NCBI GenBank assembly: GCA_041389725.1
Contig: JAWKRG010000006.1
Location: 1-64,000, forward strand
Direction: 5' to 3'
Source of the DNA: Polyangiaceae bacterium
GTDB lineage: Bacteria; Myxococcota_A; Polyangia; Polyangiales; Polyangiaceae
DNA: 64,000 nucleotides
This document shows, one piece after another, positions 53,053 to 61,946 of this stretch (the first letter of the stretch is position 1; every line of letters begins with the position of its first letter). Below the pieces are notes generated by a model. That model saw only the letters and a program-made list of their open reading frames with translations. It was not told the origin of the DNA and made no database searches. The position numbers were made by a program, and so were the translations under genes.

Positions 53053-53517
53053 TCAGGCGTTGCCGTTGCGTACGGTGAGCACGGGGCAAGCCGCGGTGCG
53101 CAGTAGTTGGTTGGCGACGCTGCCCACGAGCGCGCGCTCCAACCACGTGTCACCGTGGGCGCCGACGAAGAGCAGACTCGTGCCCGGCACGGCTGACTCC
53201 CGCGTCAGCACGTCGGCCGCGTGGCCCACGCAAAAACGCGTCGTGGGCGGCGGCTCGGCGCCGAGCTCCGCGAGCAGGGCCTCGAACTGGGTCGCGCTGG
53301 CGGCACGCGCCAGGTCAACGAGCGAGTGTTCACCGCCGTCGGTCCACACCATGACGTCGGCGTGCAGGAGTTGAGGCGGCTCCCAGACGTGGATGAGTTC
53401 GACTCGCGCCCCCATCCGCCGCGCAGCCTCCAGGGCAAGCCGCGCCGCCTTCTTGGCCGCGGGGGAGAAGTCCATTCCAACCACGACCCGGGTTTGGTTC
53501 GGACTCGGCTGGTTCAT
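53053..53517 (-). CDS. Universal stress protein
   Basis: The protein has 154 residues from ATG 53517 (MNQPSPNQTRVVVGMDFSP). It is a UspA domain, but the C-terminal loop reads FVGAHGDTWLERALVGSVANQLL, so the usual G-x-x-G (GRxG) loop residues for ATP are changed (AHGDTWLER). It faces the stress protein at 52538. A GCAA-N3-TTGC palindrome lies 39 bp upstream of its start. Confidence 0.9.
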   Translation of the reverse strand: MNQPSPNQTRVVVGMDFSPAAKKAARLALEAARRMGARVELIHVWEPPQLLHADVMVWTDGGEHSLVDLARAASATQFEALLAELGAEPPPTTRFCVGHAADVLTRESAVPGTSLLFVGAHGDTWLERALVGSVANQLLRTAACPVLTVRNGNA

Positions 53518-53555
53518 TGGCTGGCTTCTAGCGCAGCCGCGCCGCCGATCGAGCT

Positions 53556-53566
53556 GCAAAGTTTGC
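53556..53566. promoter_or_regulatory. GCAA-N3-TTGC palindrome upstream of the leftward stress protein gene
   Basis: GCAAAGTTTGC matches the 50978 and 39186 sites in core, spacing and symmetry. It lies 39 bp before the ATG of the usp gene at 53517, and 47 bp before the divergent tRNA-Lys. Confidence 0.4.
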
Positions 53567-53612
53567 TCGCAAGGTCTGGACAACCGCGGAAAGTCGGCCT
53601 AGCTATGCCGGC

Positions 53613-53687
53613 GGGTCGATAGCTCAGCCTGGTTAGAGCTGCGGATTTTTAATCCGTCGGTCCGGGGTTCGAATCCCCGTCGACCCA
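53613..53687 (+). tRNA. tRNA-Lys (anticodon TTT)
   Basis: Full cloverleaf: acceptor GGGTCGA/TCGACCC, D-stem GCTC/GAGC, anticodon stem GCGGA/TCCGT around loop TTTTTAA (anticodon TTT), T-arm CGGGG/CCCCG with TTCGAAT, discriminator A. The 3' CCA is not fully encoded. It lies 95 bp upstream of and divergent from the usp gene. Confidence 0.95.
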
Positions 53688-53698
53688 CCGCACCACCC

Positions 53699-53741
53699 GC
53701 GCCCCGCCGGTTCCTTACCACCGGCGCCCCGCCGGTTCCTT
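53699..53741. repeat. Short direct repeat of 18 bp
   Basis: GCGCCCCGCCGGTTCCTT occurs at 53699-53716 and 53724-53741 just downstream of tRNA-Lys. The two units are identical and 25 bp apart in start position. Each also contains the palindrome-like CCGG core. No function is clear. Confidence 0.7.
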
Positions 53742-53768
53742 CAGCGCCCCACTGCGACCAAGTCGGGT

Positions 53769-55028
53769 TCAGGCTTGGGGGCGAAGTTTGGCGAGCACGG
53801 GCCCCACCACCTTCTTCAGCTCGGCGTCGGTCTCGGAACCGAGGGCAGTGCCCGCCGAGAACAGCGCAAAACTCACGTACTCGTGCAACATCTGCTTCAG
53901 AATGTTCTCGGGGTCTGCGCCTGACGCGACGATCACGCTGTTCTCGGCGACGACCTTCGCGTCCAGAGTGCCCAGTTCGTCCGGCCCCGCTCCTCGGAAT
54001 AGGATGTCGTACACACCTGCGCCCACCGCAAAGGAAGCGAGGCTTTGGCGCAGTGCCTGGCCTTTGCTCGCCTTGTCTGCGTACTCGTGAATGGTGCGCA
54101 AGGCGCCGTTGGCGAAGGCGACCTGCCCGACGGGTCCACCAGAGATGCGCGGAGGGTGAATCACGACGTGCTTCGACTGCACGAGCGCGTAGAAATCCTT
54201 GGTGATGGCGAACTCGCCCTTCCCCGTGCGCCGACCGATTTCTTCCACCGTGGACTTGCCGTCCGCCGCATCCCAGGTGGGGCGGTACTCGTCGCCGGGT
54301 GGCCCCTTGGCGTCGTTGCGCACCGGAACGTAGTCGAGTCCCGGCACCTTTTGCCGGAAGTAGCGCATCTCGTCCATGCGCGTGACGCCGTCCATCAACA
54401 GCGTGTTCGTGCTCACGGTGTGACGGGTGACCAGGCGCTCGTCGTCGAAATCATCCAGGAAGAAGAAAGCGCCATCGCTCACCGTCAAGGTGGCACAGAA
54501 GACTTCCTCCACTTGCTTGCCGATGTACTCGTAGAGCTTCTCGTGGCTGAGCGCGCCAACCTCCGCCGCAGCTTCTCCGAAGCGCATCCCCCACTCCATC
54601 TTCTCGACGATCTCTTCGAGTTGCTGTTTGGTCAGCGCCCCAAAGCGGTAGAGCACCATGCCGAGACGCTCTTCCTCGGCAGTGGTTTGCACCCCCACGA
54701 CGTTGCCTTGCTCGAAGAAGATGGAGCGTGTCACCTCCGTCTCGCTCACCACGAGTTCGCCTCGCCACCCTGCTTGTCCGACAAGCGCCACCACGTCGCA
54801 GATGGCGCCGGGCGTAGTGATCTCGCCGGCCAGGCGGACCACCGCGCCGTCATCGGCGTCGCGCTGACCGTCTTCACCGGTGTAGCGCATGAAGACGACG
54901 TGACTCGGCGCCGGCAGCAGGCGAAAGGCGCCACTGCGTTTGCGCATCCACTGGCTCGCCGCCGTTCCGATGGGGTGAGCCACCCCCGAGGCGTCGATGC
55001 GAACCAACTCGTCTCGAATGCTTCTCAT
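53769..55028 (-). CDS. DUF4388 domain-containing protein
   Basis: The 419-residue protein has a DUF4388-type middle part (GVYRFGALTKQQLEEI is close in type; visible is MVLYRFGALTKQQLEEIVEK) and WRGELVVSETEVTRSIFFEQGNVVGVQTT, the PatA-like fold. A winged part GKSTVEEIGRRTGKGEFAITKDFYALV follows. The C-terminus is helical. No signal peptide or transmembrane helix is seen. Such proteins are abundant in myxobacteria and often sit near two-component or motility genes, with no defined biochemical activity. It ends 81 bp after tRNA-Lys and is followed by dnaE upstream on the same strand. Confidence 0.8.
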   Translation of the reverse strand: MRSIRDELVRIDASGVAHPIGTAASQWMRKRSGAFRLLPAPSHVVFMRYTGEDGQRDADDGAVVRLAGEITTPGAICDVVALVGQAGWRGELVVSETEVTRSIFFEQGNVVGVQTTAEEERLGMVLYRFGALTKQQLEEIVEKMEWGMRFGEAAAEVGALSHEKLYEYIGKQVEEVFCATLTVSDGAFFFLDDFDDERLVTRHTVSTNTLLMDGVTRMDEMRYFRQKVPGLDYVPVRNDAKGPPGDEYRPTWDAADGKSTVEEIGRRTGKGEFAITKDFYALVQSKHVVIHPPRISGGPVGQVAFANGALRTIHEYADKASKGQALRQSLASFAVGAGVYDILFRGAGPDELGTLDAKVVAENSVIVASGADPENILKQMLHEYVSFALFSAGTALGSETDAELKKVVGPVLAKLRPQA

Positions 55029-55157
55029 GGATGCTCGCGGATTATCGCAGGATTGCTCGAAAAAGCGTGGGGGAAATCATCGGCCATCTTGGCCCGCCTT
55101 GGCAAGGTTGGCGCAAGGTCGGCGCGATCTCGCCGGACCCCGAGGCGTGAGGCGGGC

Positions 55158-58100
55158 TCAGCGCAGCTCCGCCACCGCATCACCGAACACGCGTTCGAGG
55201 CCCGATAGCACCTGATCCGTTGGGGTCACCCGGGTCTCGTCGAGGGCCAGCACCGCCTCCGCGCCGTCCGGCAAGGTCAGGACCAGCTCCACCGGACAAG
55301 GGCCCGGCGACGACTGCAGCACGCCGCGCATGCGTTCGAGCTGAGTCGGCTCCGTTTGGGTGGCATCGAGGCGGATCGAGAGCCCGCGGGTGGCCTTCAA
55401 CACTGCCTCGCTGAGTAGTTCCACGGAGTCCACCAGCAACGTCGGCTCTCGTTCTTCGTCGGGCTCGTCGGTGACTGGAAAGCTCACCTTGCCGCTGACC
55501 AACACGGGTTCCCCTTCCGAGAGCAGCTGCCCGAAGTTTTCGATGCGATCGCCCCGCAGCTTGGCGCCGACTCGACCCGAGGCGTCCTCGATCTCGAAGA
55601 ACGCGACCTTGCCCCCTGCCCCGCCCTTGAACATGCGCTCGCGATAGCCCTCCACCATGCCGGCGACGCTGACGGCGCTCCACGGTTGCTCCGCCGCGAC
55701 TTGAGTGGTGGGCGTCGCGCCAACGCGCTGCAGCTTCCCACCGTAGCGAAAGAGGGGATGACCCGTGACGTAGCAGCCCAGGGCTTGTTTCTCGCGGCGC
55801 AGGAGCTCCATCTTGTCCCAAGCCTCCGCCTCGGGGTACTCGTCCGCGCCGCCAGTGCTCCCAGAATCGGGCTCGGCCGCCTGGAACAAGCCGAAGAGCG
55901 TCGTCTGTCCGCGCTCTCGATCCCGACTGGTGTTGCGTGAGCGCTCCAAGGCGCGGTCGACCGCGGCGTAGGCCCGAGCGCGCGAAATGCCGACGCTGCT
56001 CAGCGCCGCGTCGAAGGCGCCGCAAACGACCAGCGCCTCGAGCACGCCCTTGTTGAGGCGCTTGGCGTCCACGCGAGAGGCGAAATCGAAGAGATCGCGA
56101 AAGGGGCCACCGGCCTGACGCGCCTCGAACACGGTCTCGAGCGCGCTCTGTCCCAAGCCGCGCACGGCGCCGAGCCCGAAGCGAATTTGCGGCTGCAGCC
56201 TGTCCCTCAGCTTGCTGCCTCGCTTCGGCGCGCGCGCCCCGCCGTACACCACCGTGAAGTCGAGATCGCTGGCGTTGACGTCGGGAGGCAGCACCTCCAC
56301 GCCCCACGCCCGCGCCTCGGTGATGATGCGCACGACCTTCTCGATCTTGTCCTTGTCCGCGGTCATCAGCGCCGCGAAAAACTCCGCGGGAAAGTGCGCC
56401 TTGAGAAAGGCCGTCTGGTAGGTGATCAGGGCGTACGCTGCCGAGTGGCTCTTGTTGAAGCCGTAGGACGCAAAGCCCTCTACTTCCGAGAAAATGGCGC
56501 GTGCCTGCTCCTCACTCACTCCGCGGGCCTTGGCGCCATCCACGAAGATCTGCTGTTGGCGCGCCATCTCCGACGCCTTCTTCTTGCCCATGGCGCGTCG
56601 CAACAGATCGGCGCCGCCCAGGGAGTACCCCGCCAGGTTCTGCGCGATCTGCATCACCTGCTCCTGATAGACGGGCACGCCATAAGTGGGAGCCAGGACC
56701 TCGTCGACGAGGGGATGCAGCTTGCGGATGGCCTTGCGCCCATGCTTGCCGCCGATGAACTCGTCGATCATGCCGGTGCCGAGCGGACCGGGTCGGTACA
56801 GGGCGACAGCGGCGACGATGTCCTCGAAGCAGTCGGGCTTGAGCTGCCGCAGCAGCTGCTGCATCCCGCTCGACTCCAGCTGGAACACCCCGGTAGTGTC
56901 TCCCGAGGAAATCAGCGCGAAGCTCGCGCGATCGTCGAGAGCGATGTCGGCCAGCGACACGGGACGCTCGGCCCGGTCTGGCCGGGCGTTGACCAAGCGC
57001 TGGGCGATGTCCAGGACGGTGAGGGTCTTGAGCCCGAGGAAGTCGAACTTCACGAGGCCCGCGGCCTCGACGTCGTCCTTGTCGTACTGGGTGACCGCGA
57101 CGCCGTCGCTCACGAAAATCGGCACGTGATCGTCGAGGGGACCATCGCTGATCACGACCCCTGCCGCGTGCATGCCCGCGTGCCGGGTCAAGCCTTCGAG
57201 CTTCTGCGCCTGGGTGAGCAACTCGGCGACCTGGGCCTCGCGCTCGACCATGTTCTTGAGCTTCGGTTCCATCTGCAGGGCCTGCTCGATGGTCGCGGTC
57301 TTGCCCTGCCCCAGGTCCGGCACCAGGCTCGCGATACGCTGCGCGTCCGGCGCGGCGATGCCCATGGTGCGCGCGACGTCCTTGATCACGCTGCGCGCCT
57401 TCAGGTTCTGGAAGGTCGCGATTTGCCCGACGGAATCCTTGCCGTACTTCTCGGCAACGTAGCTGATGATCTCGTCTCGGCGCGCCATGCAGAAATCGAC
57501 GTCGAAGTCCGGCATGCTGACGCGCTCCGGGTTGAGAAAGCGCTCGAACAGCAGATTGTAGGGCAGCGGATCGATTTCCGTGATGCCGAGCGCGTAGGCG
57601 ACCAGGGAACCTGCGCCCGAACCACGCCCCGGTCCCACGGGGATCCCTCGGGCCTTCGCTTCGCGAATGAAGTCCCAGACGATCAGGAAGTAGCCCGGGT
57701 ACTCCATGTTCACGATCACATCGAGCTCGGTCTCGAGCCGCTCGCGGTAGCGTGTCTCGTCGACCTTCGTGCCCATGCGAACGAAAGCGGCGAAGCGCTG
57801 GTCCAGCCCATCGCGGCTCACGTGGCGAAAGTAGCTCGGGGTGTCGTAGCCCTCGGGCACCGGGAAGCGCGGCAGCATCGGCTTGCCCAGGGACAGCTCC
57901 AGACCACTGCACATCTCGCTGACCTGGAGCGAACTCTTGAGCGCCTCGGGGTGGTCGCGAAAAGTCGCAGCCATTTCCTCCGGGCTCTTCATGTACATTT
58001 CGAAGGACCCGTGATGATGCGCGCGTTCCTGTGCGACGACGCGCCCGGTGCGCACGCACTCGAGATGCAGCTGCGCCTCGCCATCTTCGCGACAGGTGAA

Positions 58101-58709
58101 ATGCACGTCGTTGGTGGCCACCACGGGCACGCCCTGATCGCGCGCACAGCGCAGCAAGATCTCGTTGAGCACTGTTTGCTCAGGCAGGCCGTGGTCTTGC
58201 AGCTCCACGAACAAGCTACCGGGTTCGGTGATCGCGCGCAGCCGCGCGAGCATGTCGAGCCCGCGCGCTTCGCCGTGTTCCAGCACGGCCTGGGAGAGCA
58301 CGCCCCCCATGCACCCCGTCAGCACGACGAGCCCGCGCCGATGCGCCTCGATCGCCGCGAGGTCCACGCTCGGTCCGGAGTCGGAAGCCGGAGCGCGGTG
58401 CCCGGCGCTCACCAGGCGCACCAGGTTGGCGTAGCCCTCGCTGCTCGCTGCGAGCACCACCAGGTGGTCGCTGGCACCTCGGCCGTCCTCGCGCGCGACG
58501 CTGAGCTCGGCACCCAGGATGGGCTGGACGTCTCGGGCACGGCACTCCTTGTAGTGCCGGATCGCCCCGAACATGTTGCCCCGGTCGGTCAGTGCCACGG
58601 CGCGCATGCCGAGGGCGTGAGCGCGGATAGGCAGGTCGGCGAGCTTCACCGAGCTGACCAAGAACGAATACTGCGAGTGCACATGCAGGTGCACGAACTC
58701 CGCCGCCAT
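55158..58709 (-). CDS. dnaE: DNA polymerase III subunit alpha
   Basis: This 1183-residue replicative polymerase starts at ATG 58709 (MAAEFVHLHVHSQYS); the frame stays open upstream across a real gene on the other strand, so the longer start is rejected. An N-terminal PHP domain shows HLHVHSQYS and LTDRGNMFG. The polymerase catalytic Asp residues lie in MPDFDVDFC, with GPGRGSGAGSLVAYALGI before them. Then HAGMHAAGVVI, GVPVYQEQVMQIAQ, GGADLLRRAMGKKK, YGFNKSHSAAYALITYQTA and an OB-fold near the C-terminus. Length fits DnaE1. It is the core of chromosomal replication. Confidence 0.96.
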   Translation of the reverse strand: MAAEFVHLHVHSQYSFLVSSVKLADLPIRAHALGMRAVALTDRGNMFGAIRHYKECRARDVQPILGAELSVAREDGRGASDHLVVLAASSEGYANLVRLVSAGHRAPASDSGPSVDLAAIEAHRRGLVVLTGCMGGVLSQAVLEHGEARGLDMLARLRAITEPGSLFVELQDHGLPEQTVLNEILLRCARDQGVPVVATNDVHFTCREDGEAQLHLECVRTGRVVAQERAHHHGSFEMYMKSPEEMAATFRDHPEALKSSLQVSEMCSGLELSLGKPMLPRFPVPEGYDTPSYFRHVSRDGLDQRFAAFVRMGTKVDETRYRERLETELDVIVNMEYPGYFLIVWDFIREAKARGIPVGPGRGSGAGSLVAYALGITEIDPLPYNLLFERFLNPERVSMPDFDVDFCMARRDEIISYVAEKYGKDSVGQIATFQNLKARSVIKDVARTMGIAAPDAQRIASLVPDLGQGKTATIEQALQMEPKLKNMVEREAQVAELLTQAQKLEGLTRHAGMHAAGVVISDGPLDDHVPIFVSDGVAVTQYDKDDVEAAGLVKFDFLGLKTLTVLDIAQRLVNARPDRAERPVSLADIALDDRASFALISSGDTTGVFQLESSGMQQLLRQLKPDCFEDIVAAVALYRPGPLGTGMIDEFIGGKHGRKAIRKLHPLVDEVLAPTYGVPVYQEQVMQIAQNLAGYSLGGADLLRRAMGKKKASEMARQQQIFVDGAKARGVSEEQARAIFSEVEGFASYGFNKSHSAAYALITYQTAFLKAHFPAEFFAALMTADKDKIEKVVRIITEARAWGVEVLPPDVNASDLDFTVVYGGARAPKRGSKLRDRLQPQIRFGLGAVRGLGQSALETVFEARQAGGPFRDLFDFASRVDAKRLNKGVLEALVVCGAFDAALSSVGISRARAYAAVDRALERSRNTSRDRERGQTTLFGLFQAAEPDSGSTGGADEYPEAEAWDKMELLRREKQALGCYVTGHPLFRYGGKLQRVGATPTTQVAAEQPWSAVSVAGMVEGYRERMFKGGAGGKVAFFEIEDASGRVGAKLRGDRIENFGQLLSEGEPVLVSGKVSFPVTDEPDEEREPTLLVDSVELLSEAVLKATRGLSIRLDATQTEPTQLERMRGVLQSSPGPCPVELVLTLPDGAEAVLALDETRVTPTDQVLSGLERVFGDAVAELR

Positions 58710-58795
58710 CAGGGCCCTACCTCTAGCATTGTCCAGACCGGTGGAGCAGCCCCGGGGCCTACACCGACCCACATGCGTCCCCACGCTCAGCGCGG

Positions 58796-58823
58796 TTGCC
58801 TTGGACTGAAATCCGGCTAGGAT
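58796..58823 (+). promoter_or_regulatory. Possible sigma-70-type promoter of the Gly-rich lipoprotein gene
   Basis: TTGCCT and TAGGAT with 16 bp between lie 60 bp upstream of the start at 58884. The match to the consensus is moderate (3/6 and 4/6). Confidence 0.25.
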
Positions 58824-58883
58824 GCCCCGGGCTCGCGCCTCGCTTCCGAGATGGAACGCGCCGCTCGATTCGAAGGAGGAACC

Positions 58884-60080
58884 ATGTTTCGTCGTAACCT
58901 TGCTTTCATCAGTGTGCTCTTTGGCTTTGGCATCGCGGCAGTCGCCTGCGGTAGTGACGATGGAGGCAGCAAGGGCAGCACCGGCGGCGGCAGTGGCACG
59001 ACCGACGAAACCGGACCCGGCGCGCAGCCCCCCGAGGGCGGCGGTGGCAGCACCGGCTCCGGCACGACACCGACGGTGTTGGCCGTGAAGAAACTCTACC
59101 TGGGCGAGACCAACAAGAGCGGCTCGCCTGATCCCAACGGCTGGGAGAGCTTCGGCTACAACCTCGACAACCTGTTCTCGACCAAGACGGGCAGCAATCA
59201 CTGCAAGTTGCCCGCGAACACACCGCCTTCGAACAAGGTCGACGGCAAGGACGGCATCGACAACAGCTTCGGCAAGAACATCCTCGCCATCCTCAAGACG
59301 TTCATTCCCGCACCGAGCGACGAGGTCAACCAGAACATCCTCGACGGCGGCTTCACCATCATGCTCAGGCTGGACAACTTGGATTCGGAAGCGAACCAGA
59401 CGGGGATCACCGCGTCCCTCTACGGCGGCGCGGATCTGGGCGGTCCGCCCAATTGGGACGGAAACGACATGTGGCCCGTGTTCCCCGAGTTGTTGAACAA
59501 CGGCGACATCAATGATCCCAAGGTGAAGTTCCCGAATAGCTACGTGTCGGGTGGCACCTGGGTCAGCGGCAGCAAGGGTACGGTGGATCTCTCCGTCAGC
59601 GTGGGTGGCAAAGGGATCTCCCTGGTAATCACCAACGCCGTCATCACGATGGACATCACCGGCACCGGGACCAGCGCGTCCGCGACCAACGGTGTCATTT
59701 CGGGCGTGATCAAGACCACGCAGCTGACCTCGGAAATCGAGAAGATCGCAGGCGATCTCACCAGTGGCCAACTGTGCCCCGGCAACCCGACGCTCGAAGG
59801 CGCGTTGGTGAGCATCCGTCAGGCGAGCGACATCATGAGCGACGGTACCAACGGTGACTCGGCCAAGGAGTGCGACGCGATCAGCGTTGGCATCGGCTTC
59901 GAGGCCAGCGCAGTCCAGCTCGGCGCGGTTGCACCGCCCGCGACGGGCGGCGGCGGTGATCCCTGCGTGGACGGCGGCGCCGGCGCTGGTGGCACCGGCG
60001 GCACGGCCGGCACCGGCGGCAGCAGCGGTAGTGCGGGCTCGGGTGGCGCGGGTGGCGCATCTGACGCGGGCGCCGACTGA
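58884..60080 (+). CDS. Gly-rich lipoprotein of unknown function
   Basis: The protein has 398 residues from ATG 58884 (MFRRNLAFISVLFG) behind AAGGAGG. Lipobox VAC (Cys22) precedes an acidic Gly/Ser/Thr linker. The body (about 70-345) has no known domain but shows VLAVKKLYLGETNKSG, a beta-rich fold and several Asp/Asn-rich loops (DGNDMWPVFPE). Two Cys residues may pair. The C-terminus is a Gly/Ala/Ser/Thr tail ending DAGAD, very like the tail of the Cys-rich lipoprotein at 34326. It should be exported. Terminator-like hairpin at 60102. Confidence 0.75.
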   Translation: MFRRNLAFISVLFGFGIAAVACGSDDGGSKGSTGGGSGTTDETGPGAQPPEGGGGSTGSGTTPTVLAVKKLYLGETNKSGSPDPNGWESFGYNLDNLFSTKTGSNHCKLPANTPPSNKVDGKDGIDNSFGKNILAILKTFIPAPSDEVNQNILDGGFTIMLRLDNLDSEANQTGITASLYGGADLGGPPNWDGNDMWPVFPELLNNGDINDPKVKFPNSYVSGGTWVSGSKGTVDLSVSVGGKGISLVITNAVITMDITGTGTSASATNGVISGVIKTTQLTSEIEKIAGDLTSGQLCPGNPTLEGALVSIRQASDIMSDGTNGDSAKECDAISVGIGFEASAVQLGAVAPPATGGGGDPCVDGGAGAGGTGGTAGTGGSSGSAGSGGAGGASDAGAD

Positions 60081-60101
60081 CCCGCCAAAAGGCCTCGAAC
60101 A

Positions 60102-60134
60102 AACGCCCTGGGGACCCTTGGTCCCTGGGGCGTT
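60102..60134 (+). terminator. Hairpin terminator after the Gly-rich lipoprotein
   Basis: AACGCCC-TG-GGGAC and GTCCC-TG-GGGCGTT form a 14-bp stem with two G-T pairs and a 5-base loop, 21 bp after the stop. Only a weak T-rich tract follows (GTCGTTCT). Confidence 0.6.
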
Positions 60135-60361
60135 CGTCGTTCTGGGGCACCCCGCAGTGACGGCAGGGAAGCTCGAGCGGACCCATGCCGTAGTCCTCCG
60201 GGACGGCTGCTTTGAACACATTGCGTGGGTCGGCCGTCTATCGCCACGCGGGCACCCGACAATTCGGCGGGGCCCCTTGCTTTCGAACCCCGAAAATGGT
60301 CTACGGCTTGCGGATTGGGCACTAGCGCCCGAGCGCGAATACCCGCCGAGGAGGAACGGTA

Positions 60362-60973
60362 ATGGTCAGGAAATCAGCTTGGAACGTGATTCTCAGCGCG
60401 GCGGTCGCCGCACCCCTGTTGGCCGCCTGTACTTTCCAGGCGGGTGGCGGAGCCAATGCGGGCAATCAGCCGCCTCCCCCGGCCCCGGCTCCGGCTCCGG
60501 CCCCCGCACCCACGACCGAGCCGGCCCCCGCTCCCGCGCAAACCAGCACCGCGCAGGTCAGCGGCGATAGCATCAAGATCCCGGGCAACATCGTGTTCGA
60601 CAACAACAAGGCCACCTTGAAGGAAGGTGCCGGCAGCGAGGCCGTGCTCGAGCAGCTGAAGAAGTTCCTCGACGAGAACCCGCAGGTCACCAAGCTCCGC
60701 GTCGAAGGACACACGGACAACGTCGGACAGCCCGCGGATAACATGAAGCTGAGCGGCGGACGAGCCCTCACCATCAAGAAGTGGCTCCTCGACCACGGTG
60801 TCGCCCCGGAGCGCGTCATTGCTGTTGGCTTCGGAGAGACCCGCCCCGTGGCCGACAACGCCACTGAGGATGGCAAGGCGCAGAACCGTCGCACGGAATT
60901 CAAGATCGCCGAGCTCGGCGGCAAGAAGTACCTCAATCAGCCTGTGGACGGCGGCGGCCAAGAGTTCAACTGA
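60362..60973 (+). CDS. OmpA family lipoprotein
   Basis: The protein has 203 residues from ATG 60362 after GAGGA. Lipoprotein signal with Cys in AACTFQA (about Cys23), followed by a Pro/Ala/Thr-rich linker (PAPAPAPAPTTEPAPAPA). The C-terminal 120 residues are an OmpA/MotB peptidoglycan-binding domain with LRVEGHTDNVGQPADNM and GFGETRPVADNATEDGKAQNRRTEFK. It should be a lipid-anchored outer-membrane protein that tethers to the wall. It stands alone between two hairpins. Confidence 0.93.
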   Translation: MVRKSAWNVILSAAVAAPLLAACTFQAGGGANAGNQPPPPAPAPAPAPAPTTEPAPAPAQTSTAQVSGDSIKIPGNIVFDNNKATLKEGAGSEAVLEQLKKFLDENPQVTKLRVEGHTDNVGQPADNMKLSGGRALTIKKWLLDHGVAPERVIAVGFGETRPVADNATEDGKAQNRRTEFKIAELGGKKYLNQPVDGGGQEFN

Positions 60974-60994
60974 AGATCGGCGCTTGCCCAACGT

Positions 60995-61030
60995 GAAAGC
61001 CAGTTCTGCCGCGGCGCAGGACTGGCTTTC
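60995..61030 (+). terminator. Hairpin terminator after the OmpA-type gene
   Basis: GAAAGCCAGTTCTGC and GCAGGACTGGCTTTC pair over 15 positions with one G-T pair and a loop of six bases, 21 bp after the stop. No T-run follows, so it is a weaker terminator or an mRNA-stabilising hairpin. Confidence 0.6.
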
Positions 61031-61050
61031 GCCGTTCCCGGGCTCCGTGT

Positions 61051-61056
61051 TAGATA
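61051..61056 (+). promoter_or_regulatory. Possible -10 (TAGATA) of a leaderless cytochrome transcript
   Basis: TAGATA lies seven bases before the ATG at 61063, so transcription would begin at or next to the start codon. There is no ribosome site before this ATG. Confidence 0.35.
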
Positions 61057-61062
61057 AAACGC

Positions 61063-61584
61063 ATGAGGGCCGCCTGGTGGTGTGCGCTGCTCGCCTTGCT
61101 CGGATTGGCGTGCAGCCGGGAAGCGTCGGATCTGCGCGAGTGGCGCGCAAGCGACCATGATCACACTGGGTCTCCTTCCCCCGGGCAAGTGCCCGCAAGT
61201 CCGGACAACAAGCCGGGTGGCGTCGCCGCGATGCTGGGCATCGACGAGGTCGTGCTCACCACGTGGAAGCGCCAGTGCACGGAGTGCCACGGCATGATCG
61301 GTCACGGTGACGGGCCACGGGGTGCGGAGACCGAGGCGCGCAACCTGGCGGACCCCGAGTGGCAAGCGAAGGTCGAAGACGACGCCCTGGCGACGAGCAT
61401 CCGCAAGGGTAAAGGCAAGATGCCTGCGTTCAAGCTTCCTGACAGCACCATCACCGGCTTGGTGAAGTTCGTACGCAAGATGGCCGCGACGGCGAGGCCT
61501 CCGTCGGGCCCGTCGGCCGCGGCAGCGCCTTCCGCCGCCGCCCCAGCGTCCAGTCAGCCCGCTCCGGCCGCCAGCACGCCGTGA
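61063..61584 (+). CDS. c-type cytochrome lipoprotein
   Basis: The protein has 173 residues from ATG 61063. Lipobox GLAC (about Cys17) and a disordered linker precede a cytochrome c domain with one haem motif CTECH in KRQCTECHGMIGHGDG and an axial Met in KMPAFKLP. The C-terminus is Pro/Ala/Ser-rich. A periplasmic electron carrier anchored in the membrane is expected. The stop overlaps the next gene's GTG by 4 bp (GTGA), linking it to the FHA/sigma-54 regulator. Confidence 0.9.
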   Translation: MRAAWWCALLALLGLACSREASDLREWRASDHDHTGSPSPGQVPASPDNKPGGVAAMLGIDEVVLTTWKRQCTECHGMIGHGDGPRGAETEARNLADPEWQAKVEDDALATSIRKGKGKMPAFKLPDSTITGLVKFVRKMAATARPPSGPSAAAAPSAAAPASSQPAPAASTP

Positions 61585-61946
61585 AGCCGGAGCACCGAAG
61601 AATCATCGGTCGCGTATTGTTGGTCGGCGGGGTGACGTTTGCGTTGACCCGCATGCTGCCGGAGCTGCCTCGTGAGCAGTCCGTCGTTGTGGAGCTCGGA
61701 CGCGACTCCACGGTGACACGCGTCGAAGTCGAGCTGACGCGCGAGGGCGAAACCGAGCCCCGTCGCGGCTTTTCCCTCGCGGTGGAACCTGGACAGGCAC
61801 GGGTGCGCCACAGCGTGGATCTCCCCCACGGGCGATACACCCTGAGGGCTCGCGGCAGCGGGAAAAACCTCGCTGCCACGGAGGTCACGCGACGGGTTAC
61901 CCTCGACGGGAACGAAATTCGGGTGACAATCCCGATGCCGCCATGA
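61581..61946 (+). CDS. Small membrane-anchored protein, unknown function
   Basis: This 121-residue protein starts at GTG 61581 (MKPEHRRIIGRVLLVGGV) in GTGA overlap with the cytochrome gene and ends in ATGA overlap with the regulator. One N-terminal helix is followed by a beta-rich domain (VVVELGRDSTVTRVEVEL, HGRYTLRARG). It resembles periplasmic PEGA-like or carbohydrate-binding beta folds, but no family is sure. Overlaps on both sides suggest a linked function. Confidence 0.7.
   Translation: MKPEHRRIIGRVLLVGGVTFALTRMLPELPREQSVVVELGRDSTVTRVEVELTREGETEPRRGFSLAVEPGQARVRHSVDLPHGRYTLRARGSGKNLAATEVTRRVTLDGNEIRVTIPMPP

Noticed and set aside
58710..60221. Long open frame extending dnaE upstream on the minus strand
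   Set aside because: It runs opposite to a real lipoprotein gene with signal peptide and ribosome site; the DnaE family start MAAEFVHLHVHSQYS is at 58709.
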